NCBI RefSeq assembly: GCF_000313755.1
Contig: NZ_AMZB01000075.1
Coordinates: 1 to 35,452 of the forward strand
DNA length: 35,452 bases
Source: Pseudomonas nitroreducens TX1
GTDB taxonomy: Bacteria > Pseudomonadota > Gammaproteobacteria > Pseudomonadales > Pseudomonadaceae
Reading direction: 5' to 3'
Shown: in pieces, positions 24,818 to 32,304 of the stretch
Layout: every line of letters begins with the position of its first letter
Numbering within the stretch: the stretch's first letter is position 1
Translations under genes and position numbers: made by a program
The notes under the pieces: generated by a model
Seen by the model: only the letters and a program-made list of their open reading frames with translations
The model's database searches: none
Told to the model about the DNA's origin: nothing

Positions 24818-25717
24818 ATGAATCGGTTCCCTCCCTTCAAAGCGCTCGTGGCATTCGACGCCTCCATGAGACACAACAGCTTCAGTGAGGCGGCACGAGA
24901 GCTTCATGTCACCCCTGGCGCCATAGGGCAGCAGATTCAGAAGCTCGAGGCATGGTTGGGCACTGCATTGTTCGTGCGTTCAGTAAGGCAAATACAGCCA
25001 ACAATTGCGGCTATCCGCTATTGGGAAGATATCCAGGCTTCGCTGATGCGAATTCAGAGGGCCAGTGATGAGTTGCGTATGGATCAGGCAAACGAGGTGT
25101 GGTTGTCCATGCCACCAACCCTAGCCGCAAAATGGTTCGCCTCACGAATGGGAGACTTTCTCAGCTTCAGACCGGATATCTCGTTGCACCTGAGTGCATC
25201 GACAACCTTGATAGACTTTGAGCGTGATCGAGTTGATCTTGCTATCCGCTATTTTGACGGCAATGACCCCAGCTTAGACTCGACACTGCTTTACGCTGAC
25301 GAGGCTCGACTTTACTGCGCACCTGCTTATGCTCGGAAGCATTCACTGAACAACCCCGAGGATCTGGTGCGAGTTACACTCCTTCAAACCACCTTACTGC
25401 CTCATTGGCCTCAGTGGTTGGAAATGCACACTCGATTGTCTAAAGCCCAAATTTCTGCAATTCCAAGCCAGCACTTCGATCAATCCATATTGGCTATAGA
25501 GACTGCCCGTCACGGCCAAGGGGTAGTTTTGAGTAGCTCAATTCTTACCCAGCTAGAGGTTCAAGACGGTTCCCTCATAGAGCCTTTTGAGCTGACCCTA
25601 CCAGTCAGTAAGGGTTATTTCCTGGTGCACCTGCGGGGCACACAGTTGCGTCCGGCAGCAGCCATCCTCAAACAGTGGTTGATCAAGCGGGCCGAAGAGG
25701 AGCGTCTGCTCGCGTGA
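24818..25717 (+). CDS. LysR family regulator (GcvA-like)
   Basis: This regulator has 299 residues. The N-terminal winged helix covers about 5-62 (FDASMRHNSFSEAARELHVTPG is the HTH region, then QQIQKLEAWLGTALFVR). The substrate domain is like GcvA (PPTLAAKWF, DFERDRVDLAIRYFDG). The stretch after the HTH is slightly unusual: the usual LTxxG that starts the linker helix is replaced by IQPTIAAIRYW. It is divergent from the EamA exporter with a 97-base promoter region containing TTTCT-N14-AGAAA (24785-24808), a possible LysR box. It probably controls that exporter and itself. Confidence 0.9.
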   Translation: MNRFPPFKALVAFDASMRHNSFSEAARELHVTPGAIGQQIQKLEAWLGTALFVRSVRQIQPTIAAIRYWEDIQASLMRIQRASDELRMDQANEVWLSMPPTLAAKWFASRMGDFLSFRPDISLHLSASTTLIDFERDRVDLAIRYFDGNDPSLDSTLLYADEARLYCAPAYARKHSLNNPEDLVRVTLLQTTLLPHWPQWLEMHTRLSKAQISAIPSQHFDQSILAIETARHGQGVVLSSSILTQLEVQDGSLIEPFELTLPVSKGYFLVHLRGTQLRPAAAILKQWLIKRAEEERLLA

Positions 25718-25791
25718 TCCCTGGTGGGCTCGCAAGCGTTGGCGGCGCTCTCGCCGTGGTGTATTAGCCTGGCATTCTTCATCGACTATCC

Positions 25792-25881
25792 CTGATCAAG
25801 TTGCTCAACCGCATAATGCCGTCGCTAGCTTATCTGGCGCAGGGGCGAGCGAAAGGCAAGGTTTTTGTCCAGATGAAGTAA
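25792..25881 (+). pseudogene. C-terminal remnant of a zinc-less alcohol dehydrogenase / quinone reductase
   Basis: Twenty-nine codons ending in TAA read AYLAQGRAKGKVFVQMK at the end, which is the typical C-terminus of MDR-family NAD(P)H:quinone reductases. No upstream part of such a gene is present; the LysR gene ends 75 bases before. It is a tail left after deletion. The stretch 25882-25963 holds nothing I recognise. Confidence 0.6.
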
Positions 25882-25963
25882 GTGGAGCGGCCAGGTGCCC
25901 TCAGGGTGGCGTCAGCTTAAGTCGGAAGCGGATTGCACCCTTCCTTAGGACTCGGTGAAACAC

Positions 25964-25990
25964 AAAGGGGAGCGAAAGCTCCCCTTTTTT
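25964..25990 (+). terminator. Rho-independent terminator with GAAA loop
   Basis: AAAGGGGAGC (25964-25973) pairs with GCTCCCCTTT (25978-25987) around the tetraloop GAAA, followed by TTT. It belongs to the lost plus-strand reductase gene and can also act on the minus strand. Confidence 0.88.
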
Positions 25991-26042
25991 GTGGCTGCAG
26001 TTTAGTCCCGGTGCGACTTGTTCAGCCGTTCTGCCTTGGTCG

Positions 26043-26845
26043 TTATTCGGCAGTCAAGAAGCACACGAACGCAGTAGCCATCGCGCCCACGAGCACGACC
26101 CCAAGCATCGTATACGGGGGCAGGGCGAGCAGGGTGGGGACATCAGCCTGCGGTCGCGGATCAGCGCGGCATAGCTTCGAGAGACCGCCTCTACCGACAG
26201 CGGCGAGCGCCTGTCCGGTGAATGTGTCTCACCCAGGCGCATTCTGTAAATCAGCGCTAGTGCCAACGCCACCATCGCGATGATGATGAACAAAGCTCTC
26301 CACCCTATCGCGTCACTCAAAATGCCGCCGATCAATGGGGAGAATCCTGGAGCAGCTGCCATAGCGACCATGGTTAGGGATAAGGCTCGTGCCAGCTCTT
26401 CACCGTCATACAAGTCACGAGCAATGGCACGTGATAACACTGCTGTAGCGCACACGCCCAACGCCTGAATGCTCCGCCCTGCAATGAGTGCGGGTAGAGA
26501 ATCTGCCAATGCGCACACGACACTTCCGAGCATGAAAATGGCCAAGCCGGACAGCACCAGGCGTTGCCGGCCAAAGCGATCCGATAGCGGGCCCACTACC
26601 AACTGTCCCAGTCCGAACACTAGGAAAAAGCTACTCAGCGTTCCACTCAGCTGGCTGATTGAGGCTCCCAGGTCGCGTGCCATTGAAGGGAATGCGGGCA
26701 GGATGATGTTCGTTGCCAGTGCCCCCATAGCTGCCAGTGCTGCGAGAAGGAGCACAGCACCTGTGTGCAGCGTCGTGATGTTCGAAGCAGGGTTCGAGCT
26801 ATCGGTTCGGATAGCAGCTACCTGCGGCATTTGGTCGTCGCTCAT
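26043..26845 (-). pseudogene. Bcr/CflA-type MFS exporter with internal deletion
   Basis: From ATG 26845 (MSDDQMPQ) the protein matches the N-terminal half of Bcr/CflA drug exporters, with six membrane segments (GPLSDRFGRQR loop after segment 2, GRSIQALGVCATAVLSRAIARD in segment 4). After LIRDRRLM near 26150 the frame is wrong. In another frame the true C-terminus reappears (DVPTLLALPPYTMLGV ending MATAFVCFLTAE, stop at 26043-26045). Roughly 100-140 residues, i.e. segments 7 to about 11, are missing, so a deletion plus frame change destroyed it. It is divergent from the thioesterase gene and its promoter lies beside the paired MarR-type operators. Confidence 0.8.
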
Positions 26846-27042
26846 GCGCTGTTCATCTCTAGCAAATGAATCCTGTACCTCGTCATGAAGGCAGCCTTGA
26901 AAAGCTTCAGGGCTGTCCATCAGCGAGGTGTTCATGCAGTTACGAATGCCGCGATTCATGGCGGCACGAGCAGCTCTGCTCGTTTCTTGGCTGGAGCGGC
27001 TCGGGCCAAACAGGGGCTTGCTGAGGCGCTCACACTGAATTA

Positions 27043-27069
27043 TTGTATCTACAACATTTGTATATACAA
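27043..27069. promoter_or_regulatory. Paired MarR-type operators upstream of the thioesterase gene
   Basis: TTGTATCTACAA (27043-27054) and the perfect palindrome TTGTATATACAA (27058-27069) lie 15 bases apart, 22 bases before the thioesterase start and between it and the broken exporter. The same pair with the same 15-base period occurs before the marR gene at 28829-28855, so the nearby MarR protein is the likely binder. Confidence 0.65.
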
Positions 27070-27090
27070 TTGTTTGCTTAGGGGGAGCTG

Positions 27091-27621
27091 ATGGGAGGAT
27101 TCGACGAGAGTGTTCGCTGGCTTGCTGAGGAGGAGAGGGTTCGAGCTCGCCTCAGATCTCCTGGCGTGGCATCCGCCGAAGAGGTCTCCAGTCGTTCTGG
27201 TATGGAGATGTTCAACGCGATTTTCGATGGTGAGCTCCCACAGCCACCGATGGGAGACACCCTCAGCTTCATACCGATACAGATGAGCCCAGGTGAGGCT
27301 ATTTTTCAGGGCCGCCCGCAGGTGCGGCACTACAACCCCATGGGAACGGTTCATGGCGGCTGGTACGCAACGATCCTCGATTCAGCGGTTGGGTGTGCGA
27401 TCCACACCACGCTACCTGCAGGGAAGGCTTACACGACCTTGGAGCTCAAGGTGAACATGGTGCGGGCCCTGACTGCTGATGTCGCGGTGGTGCGTGCAGA
27501 AGGGAAGGTCATCCAGGTAGGGCGACAGGTCGCCATAGCGGAGGGCCGCATTATTGGCCCAGACGGCAAGCTTTATGCGCACGCTACTACCACGTGTTTG
27601 ATATTCGATTATCGCGCCTGA
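27091..27621 (+). CDS. PaaI-type hotdog-fold thioesterase
   Basis: This cytoplasmic protein has 176 residues and a single hotdog domain (about 60-172). The active-site region is YNPMGTVHGGWYATILDSAVGCA with N82, HGG 88-90 and D97, as in PaaI/YdiI acyl-CoA thioesterases. It would hydrolyse an aromatic or medium-chain acyl-CoA. The first 50 residues are an extension rich in charged residues. GGGGGAG precedes the ATG. It lies directly behind the paired operators and 152 bases before the aldo/keto reductase, so the MarR protein probably controls it. Confidence 0.88.
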   Translation: MGGFDESVRWLAEEERVRARLRSPGVASAEEVSSRSGMEMFNAIFDGELPQPPMGDTLSFIPIQMSPGEAIFQGRPQVRHYNPMGTVHGGWYATILDSAVGCAIHTTLPAGKAYTTLELKVNMVRALTADVAVVRAEGKVIQVGRQVAIAEGRIIGPDGKLYAHATTTCLIFDYRA

Positions 27622-27686
27622 GTTTCGGCGGGCTGAGTTCACCCGCTTTCACGTGTGTAGTTAAAGGAAGAACCTCAACTGCTTGG

Positions 27687-27738
27687 AGCTTTGCTTTGAG
27701 CGGAGCTTAACTGCCTCAAAGCTAACTGCTCTGAGGCA
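27687..27738 (+). promoter_or_regulatory. Mutually exclusive hairpins in the aldo/keto reductase leader
   Basis: CTTTGAG (27694-27700) can pair with CTCAAAG (27715-27721), extended by AGCTTTG/CAAAGCT overlap at 27687-27723. Alternatively TGCCTCA (27712-27718) pairs with TGAGGCA (27732-27738). The two stems share 27712-27718 and cannot form together. It could be an RNA switch or simply protein-binding palindromes; no known riboswitch is recognised. Confidence 0.3.
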
Positions 27739-27773
27739 CTGGATATAGTCAGTTCTGGAGTCGGAGTTTGAAT

Positions 27774-28760
27774 ATGAAGTACGTTGCGTTTGGAAATACT
27801 GGGTTGCGGGTATCCCAGGTAACCCTTGGAACCGGTAATTTCGGCACGGGCTGGGGGCATGGAGCTGATCCAGAAGTCAGCAAGAGCCTCTTTAACGCTT
27901 ATGCAGAGGCGGGCGGCAATTTCATTGATACTGCTGACAGCTATCAGTTTGGCCAGTCAGAAGAGCTTGTAGGCGAGCTGCTGAAAGGTCGCCGCGAAGA
28001 CTTTGTGTTGGCCACAAAGTACACAAACGGTGCTAACCCCAATGCTAACCGCCTAGTCACGGGCAATAGCCGTAAGGCCATGGTTGCGTCGGTCGAAGCA
28101 AGCCTCAAGCGCCTGGGGACGGATCGAATCGACATGTATTGGGTGCATCACCCGGACGGTGTGACGTCTCTGGATGAAATCCTGCGTGGCCTCGATGATC
28201 TCGCCCGGGCCGGCAAGATTCTGTACGCCGGGTTGTCGAATTTCTCTGCATGGCAGCTCTCGAGGGCTGTGACGATTGCTGAGCTGACCCGCTCCCTGCC
28301 GATTGCTGCGGTTCAGTTCGAGCACAGCCTAGTACGACGCGAGCCCGAGGCCGATATTTTCCCTGCATCTCAAGCCTTTAATCTGGGCATGGTGACGTGG
28401 TCGCCTCTGGGCGGAGGGTTACTGACCGGAAAATACCGTAAAGGCGAAGCGGGGCGTGCGGAAGCGCTTGGCGGGAAAGTGTTCCAGCCTGAAAACTCGA
28501 CTCAGAGAACTGACGTGCTGGACACCGTTATCAAGATCGCCGAGGAGCTGGGCACCACTCCAGGCCAGGTTGCACTCGCCTGGGCAGGTACTCACGGCTC
28601 AGTACCAATCATTGGGCCACGGTCGCTGTCTCACCTTGTCGATAACCTTGCTGCCCTGAACTTGCACATGACTCCGGAGCAGATTGATCGCTTGGATGTC
28701 GTGAGCAGTTTGAATCCAGCCGCTCCAGCGAGAACGCCGGTTGTGTGGGGTGGGAAGTAA
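27774..28760 (+). CDS. Aldo/keto reductase
   Basis: This is a cytoplasmic NADPH-dependent reductase of 328 residues, the normal size. The catalytic tetrad is visible: D52 and Y57 in FIDTADSYQFG, K82 in LATKYTNG and H125 in DMYWVHHPDG. NADPH-binding residues near the C-terminus include the IIGPRSLSHL segment. It resembles the YajO/Tas-like AKR group that acts on aldehydes and ketones. CGGAG lies seven bases before the ATG at 27774. Between thioesterase and marR it forms part of the same module, but its own leader lacks the paired operator and has alternative hairpins. Confidence 0.92.
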   Translation: MKYVAFGNTGLRVSQVTLGTGNFGTGWGHGADPEVSKSLFNAYAEAGGNFIDTADSYQFGQSEELVGELLKGRREDFVLATKYTNGANPNANRLVTGNSRKAMVASVEASLKRLGTDRIDMYWVHHPDGVTSLDEILRGLDDLARAGKILYAGLSNFSAWQLSRAVTIAELTRSLPIAAVQFEHSLVRREPEADIFPASQAFNLGMVTWSPLGGGLLTGKYRKGEAGRAEALGGKVFQPENSTQRTDVLDTVIKIAEELGTTPGQVALAWAGTHGSVPIIGPRSLSHLVDNLAALNLHMTPEQIDRLDVVSSLNPAAPARTPVVWGGK

Positions 28761-28828
28761 GCTTTCAGGTGTCCCGAGGGGCTTGTCAGCCGGATGTTGC
28801 TTGTTGGCTAAGGCGCTTTGGGATAAGG

Positions 28829-28855
28829 TTGCATATACAACTGTTGTAGGTGCAA
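28829..28855. promoter_or_regulatory. Paired MarR-type operators upstream of marR
   Basis: TTGCATATACAA (28829-28840) and TTGTAGGTGCAA (28844-28855) are near-palindromes exactly 15 bases apart, ending nine bases before the ATG of the MarR gene. They repeat the layout at 27043-27069. Autoregulation is the simplest reading. Confidence 0.65.
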
Positions 28856-28864
28856 GTCTGTCTC

Positions 28865-29326
28865 ATGGAAAACATCCGCAAGCCTCAAGGCTGTACCAAC
28901 CTGAAGCTCAGGCAACTGACGCGAATGGTGACTCGGCATTACGATGGCTACGTCGCTGCGACCGGTTTGAAGAATACCCAGTACGCATTGCTGTCCTATA
29001 TCGTAAGGCTTGGCCCAATCCGCCCAGGTGATCTCGCTAAGCGGATGCAAATGGATGCGTCGACGTTGACCCGCAACACTCAGCCATTAGTGGCGCATGG
29101 GTGGATTGAAATTCAGCCGGGAAGGGACGCCCGGAGTCGCGTTGTGGTAGCCACTGAGGCAGGCCGAGCTAAGCAGGCCGAAGGCCAGAGGGCTTGGAAG
29201 CAAGCTCAAGATGCCCTCAATGACAAACTCGGATTAGAGACCGTCGCGACCTTGCACGACATCTTGGACGCCGGTATTCAATGCCTGGATGACGGGATTG
29301 ATAATGCGAGTGAGCAAAGTCTCTGA
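28865..29326 (+). CDS. MarR family transcriptional regulator
   Basis: This regulator has 153 residues with the MarR winged helix at about 30-100 (TQYALLSYIVRLGPIRPGDL, MDASTLTRNTQPL as recognition helix, then the wing GRDARSRVVVAT). Helices at both ends make the dimer. Start at ATG 28865; a GTG at 28850 would overlap the operator. The ribosome site is weak. MarR proteins are usually repressors released by phenolic or other aromatic ligands, in line with a linked thioesterase, reductase and (broken) exporter. Confidence 0.9.
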   Translation: MENIRKPQGCTNLKLRQLTRMVTRHYDGYVAATGLKNTQYALLSYIVRLGPIRPGDLAKRMQMDASTLTRNTQPLVAHGWIEIQPGRDARSRVVVATEAGRAKQAEGQRAWKQAQDALNDKLGLETVATLHDILDAGIQCLDDGIDNASEQSL

Positions 29327-29476
29327 GTAATCCTTAACTTTACATTTGGCTTCGTATTATTGCCTTTATCACTTTATGAGTGAGGTATTGCTATGCGTAT
29401 GCAATTTGTACGAGACACGCAGGCACCAGGGCGTGAATCGCTCCTAGTTTCGTAGACACATCCGAGCTGCTGCTTC

Positions 29477-29526
29477 TGGCCGATTGCTGCCGCTGAAGAG
29501 AGGCAGCTACCGACCCATAGCGGCCA
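29477..29526. repeat. Nested inverted repeat in a gene-free stretch
   Basis: TGGCCG (29477-29482) and GCTGCC (29486-29491) pair in order with GGCAGC (29502-29507) and CGGCCA (29521-29526). Sequence of this kind (CTTCTGGCCGATTG, CGACCCATAGCGGCC) recurs between genes in many Pseudomonas genomes. Just before it, CTCCTAGTTTCGTAGACAC (29440-29458) looks like an IS3-type end, but no transposase is present. The whole stretch 29327-29601 has no supported gene. Confidence 0.4.
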
Positions 29527-29601
29527 TTGGCATTACATGAGTCCGCTCAGGAACACGACAGCATTCGTCGCTGTATAGCAGAGTGGTGTTGAGTTAAGTC
29601 C

Positions 29602-29850
29602 GTGGCGGAACGAAGGACGCCCATGGAAAGCCTTCGAGCACGACGACATCCTCGCCGGGGACTCGCGCGTCTGCTTCTGTACACCGACCCGGCACGTCTG
29701 CCGGAGCTTGGCGCCGAGGCGGGCGTTTGGCAATTGTACCTACGGACTTGGCGCCCTGGCGCATACGACAAGGGGATCACTGCCAAGCGAGCCGAGCTGC
29801 GGAAGAAGTGGGTGGCCGGCTATGCCGCAGTGCTGGAGGTGGTCCAGTGA
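29602..29850 (+). pseudogene. Degenerate phage endolysin-like gene
   Basis: An 82-codon open frame contains LLYTDPA, and about 35 bases later another frame reads GNCTYGLGALAH; together these resemble the GH24 lysozyme core YxDPAGNCTxGxGTLxH with a small insertion. The end of the first frame (KGITAKRAELRKKW) resembles the Arg-rich C-terminus of the same enzymes. The middle of the enzyme is missing. Its stop overlaps the start of the Rz-like gene (GTGA), the usual order in phage lysis cassettes. Family assignment is tentative. Confidence 0.4.
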
Positions 29851-30275
29851 CTGGCGGGTGGAAGGCGGCAGCGCTGGCGCTCGCCGTTGGGCTTCTGGTC
29901 GGGGGCGGAGCCGCCGGTGGGGCATGGCTCAGTTCTGAGCGATACGCCCCGCAGCTCAAGGAGCAGGGCGACAAACTGATGACCTGCACCGTGGCGCCCG
30001 ACAACGTACTGGCGCTGGTCACTGAGCAGGGCGCCAAGCTCCGCGAGCTGGTCAACCAGGCCGAACAGCGGGAGGCGAAGGCGGCCCAGGCGGTCGCCAG
30101 TACCCATCAGTAAGCTGGCCAGCACTGTGCCGCCGCCCACCGACTGCAGCAGGAGCGCGTAGAGGGCGACCCAGCAGCAGTGGCAGAGTCGCTGATCGAC
30201 ACAGTGTTAGGGGCTCTGAGCAGTTCATCCGGGCTGTTCGAGCTCCAAAAGAAGCTTGTCGATCTGAGAAGCTAA
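29847..30275 (+). pseudogene. Rz-like spanin gene with in-frame stop
   Basis: From GTG 29847 the protein begins TGGWKAAALALAVGLLVGGG, an N-terminal membrane anchor, followed by a charged, coiled-coil-prone region (KLRELVNQAEQREAKAAQAV). This matches phage Rz-type inner-membrane spanins (DUF2514-like). A TAA at 30111-30113 interrupts it, yet the same frame continues with HCAAAHRLQQERVEGDPAAVAESLIDT, the family's usual C-terminal part, to a stop at 30273-30275. A single codon change explains the break. It would have helped disrupt the outer membrane at phage lysis. Confidence 0.65.
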
Positions 30276-30440
30276 CTTGGCGAGACTCCCGACTTTCTCT
30301 TTGGTTACTTCTGGCACCACACCTGGGGCCTGGAGATCAATCCATTGTGACAGAGCGTGTATCTCCTGCTGGACGGGCTCTGCGCTCAGTTTAAGGTTGC
30401 GAATCTTGTCATGAGCGTTGGGTATTAATTGGATTGCCAT
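30225..30440 (-). CDS. Small hypothetical protein, 71 residues
   Basis: I do not recognise the family. The protein is helical-looking, with heptad-like leucines in the second half (VGSLAKLASQIDKLLLELEQ), no signal peptide and no membrane segment. GGAG six bases before the ATG at 30440 is a good ribosome site. It overlaps the decayed end of the Rz-like gene on the other strand, so it was probably brought in by the event that ended that cassette. It stands alone. Confidence 0.5.
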   Translation of the reverse strand: MAIQLIPNAHDKIRNLKLSAEPVQQEIHALSQWIDLQAPGVVPEVTKEKVGSLAKLASQIDKLLLELEQPG

Positions 30441-30571
30441 TTACTGCTCCAAGGTACTTCAACTGCCTTGAATGGAGATGCTAACGGCATGATTGCAATT
30501 ACAGCTACGGACTGTCGTTATTCGATATCCGATGTCGCTTTCAGCGAGGCGGCTCACCACTTTGATAGGAG

Positions 30572-30835
30572 GTGTATGGCGATTTTTCATGGATGTTCCT
30601 GTCTGCGTTGGCGAGATGCGCCGGACAGGCCGAGTCTGAGTTGCGCACGGTGCGCGTGAAGGTCCCGGTGGCGGTTCCGTGTAGAGCGCCGGCGGTCGAG
30701 GAGCCGATTTCGGCGACGGCGTCGCTGCAGAAGGGAGACAGCCTGCAGACCAAGGTGCGCGCACTGCTAGCCGAACTGGAACAACGGACGGGCTATGAAG
30801 TGCAGCTGCGCGCTGCGGTGCAGGCGTTCCAGTGA
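30572..30835 (+). pseudogene. Rz1/LysC-like outer-membrane spanin remnant
   Basis: From the ATG at 30593 the frame reads MFLSALARCAGQAESELRT, then VRVKVPVAVPCRAP and KGDSLQTKVRALLAELEQR. This matches small Rz1/LysC-type spanin lipoproteins of Pseudomonas prophages. The signal sequence is shortened and the lipobox is LARC instead of LAGC, with Arg just before the cysteine, which should block lipid attachment. AGGAG upstream serves an out-of-frame ATG at 30576, a sign of a frameshift. It is separated from the Rz-like gene by about 300 bases, instead of overlapping it, so the cassette was broken up. Confidence 0.55.
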
Positions 30836-30880
30836 ATAGCTCAGGTGCCTGTTCGCCTACGATCCGACGAGATTAAAAAA

Positions 30881-30909
30881 TGCCGCTAGGTGGAAGGTAC
30901 CTAGCGGCA
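30881..30909 (-). terminator. Terminator on the minus strand
   Basis: ACCTAGCGGCA (30899-30909) pairs with TGCCGCTAGGT (30881-30891); on the minus strand the stem is followed by TTTTTT. It ends the 96-residue gene, whose stop codon lies inside the stem. Confidence 0.85.
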
Positions 30910-31191
30910 AGGAAGGGTCGTGCAGTCGGACTTTAGACCAGAATGCTCACCCTTTAATTTTCTTTCTTCGGGAGTAGACGAATGGGATCGTTCAACCTGT
31001 CTTGGCCTCGCGCCCGCTGGGAGCGGAGCTGGTAATCGATATTTTCGTGAGCGCTGCTCTCGCATGTACTGAGCGGCGGCATTCGCCCACTGCGTGGCTT
31101 CTTGCTCGGAATTGCATGACCAGAAGAACGTCCCGAGGAAGACCTTCCATACGGGCGGATCTTCAGCCATGCATTCAATGCGAATGTCCAT
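30901..31191 (-). CDS. Hypothetical 96-residue protein
   Basis: I know no function for it. The N-terminal half (MDIRIECMAEDPPVWKVFLG, FFWSCNSEQEATQWANAAA) looks like a small alpha/beta domain and resembles short proteins seen in Pseudomonas islands. The C-terminal third is polar and basic. The ribosome site is weak (GGA eight bases upstream) but a strong terminator follows directly, with the stop inside the hairpin. That arrangement supports a real transcription unit. Confidence 0.55.
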   Translation of the reverse strand: MDIRIECMAEDPPVWKVFLGTFFWSCNSEQEATQWANAAAQYMREQRSRKYRLPAPLPAGARPRQVERSHSSTPEERKLKGEHSGLKSDCTTLPCR

Positions 31192-31570
31192 GGCTATCCG
31201 TCTGTAATCTGAATGAGTACCCCCAAGCCTGGTCGCCTAGGGAAGCGGCTAAGTTAAAATAATGATGGCCAAACGAAGCGCAAGGTGTGAAGCGCTGACG
31301 GCCGACCGGTGGGAATGGCGAATAGATCTACCGCCTTTGCCGACAACGAGAAGCCCCGCTGGGGCGGCGGGGCTTCAAGACATCATCTCACCTACAAGGG
31401 ATATCACTGGATTAGCCGATCCGTCGGCTGGAACAAATGCTAGCTGGAAGAAAAAGATTTGCCAGAGTAATGGCGTTTTGAGTTCGGACCGCCATCATTG
31501 CCTCTACGAAGCGAGGCGCTAGTCTTAGTGAGTCTTCGCGCAGGTAGGCTCTGCGAATGGAAATGCGCAG
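31192..31570. other. Gene-free stretch with a terminator-like hairpin
   Basis: GAAGCCCCGC (31350-31359) pairs with GCGGGGCTTC (31367-31376) around seven bases, without a U-run. An open frame at 31262-31522 crosses this hairpin and has no ribosome site, so I do not call it. Fragments such as TYKGYHWISRSVGWNK in one frame (about 31392-31440) may be the relic of a small gene. Confidence 0.5.
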
Positions 31571-31786
31571 ATGCATTGGCACGTTTTCTATCGAGTTGGT
31601 GGAGTAGATAGGGAGTTGTGGATGGAGTCGAGGGACATCCCCCACATCAAAGCAGTTGCCTTCACCATCTTCGTTCATGAGTTTTCCATGGAGCCCAGCC
31701 CCTGTGAAGCGGGGGCTGACGTAGAGTCATGGCTTTCGGTCAAAGGGGTGAGCATCCTGGACGTACAGCTGGATTCTCCTCGCTAG
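31571..31786 (+). CDS. Hypothetical 71-residue protein
   Basis: I do not recognise a named family. The protein starts MHWHVFYRVGGVDRELWME and looks like a small alpha/beta fold with a conserved-looking HIKAVAFTIFVHEF segment and an acidic C-terminal half ending in VSILDVQLDSP. GGAAATG lies eight bases before the ATG. It is followed after 12 bases by the HD-domain relic. It is probably an island or phage accessory gene. Confidence 0.55.
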   Translation: MHWHVFYRVGGVDRELWMESRDIPHIKAVAFTIFVHEFSMEPSPCEAGADVESWLSVKGVSILDVQLDSPR

Positions 31787-31797
31787 CCCGTTAATGC

Positions 31798-32180
31798 GCC
31801 ACGCTGGTCAGGGAAGATGGTCGCGACAAGGAATATATCGTCTGCGCACTGCTGCACGACATCGGCGACACCCTCGGCTCGTAAAACCATCCGGATATCG
31901 CCACCGCGATACTCCGTCCTTTCGTCAGCGAGGAAAATCTCTGGATGGTGCAGCACCACGGCATCTTCCAGAGCTACTTCTTCTTCCATCTGATCGAAAA
32001 GTATCGCACCCTGCGCGAGCAATTCCGGGGTGACCCGAACTCCGAGCGCACCGTGGAGTGCTGCGCGAAATACGATGCGCCGGCCTTCAATCCGATGCGC
32101 CGGCGTTCTTCGAACCGATGCTTCGCCGCGTTTTCGCGGAACCGGAACGGTCGATGTATACCCCCGCTAAATCGGCTTGA
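31798..32180 (+). pseudogene. HD-domain phosphohydrolase remnant
   Basis: The C-terminal two thirds of an HD-domain protein can be read here. ALLHDIGDTLG carries the HD pair, and MVQHHGIFQSYFFFHLI and KYDAPAFNP are further family segments. Three lesions are visible: the N-terminus is absent, TAA at 31882-31884 interrupts the frame, and after AFNP (about 32095) a frame change is needed to read FFEPMLRRVFAEPERSMYTP to its stop at 32178-32180. The intact family includes small metal-dependent phosphohydrolases of unknown substrate. It marks the right end of the patchwork. Confidence 0.75.
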
Positions 32181-32304
32181 CTCGTGGGGCGGGGCTGAGG
32201 CTCCGCTCGACGTTCCCGTTTGCCGTGTCCATGTCCGCTATTGGGCGTTAGCCGCCTTCTGAAGGGGGAGAAGGTAGCGCTCGCTCCTGTGGCGGCCGGT
32301 AGCA

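Noticed and set aside
31262-31522. Hypothetical 86-residue gene
   Set aside because: It crosses a 10-base-pair GC hairpin, has no ribosome site and shows no domain-like sequence.
14847-32180. A complete prophage or conjugative element
   Set aside because: No terminase, capsid, tail, relaxase or replication genes; only lysis relics and a recombinase without usual phage partners.
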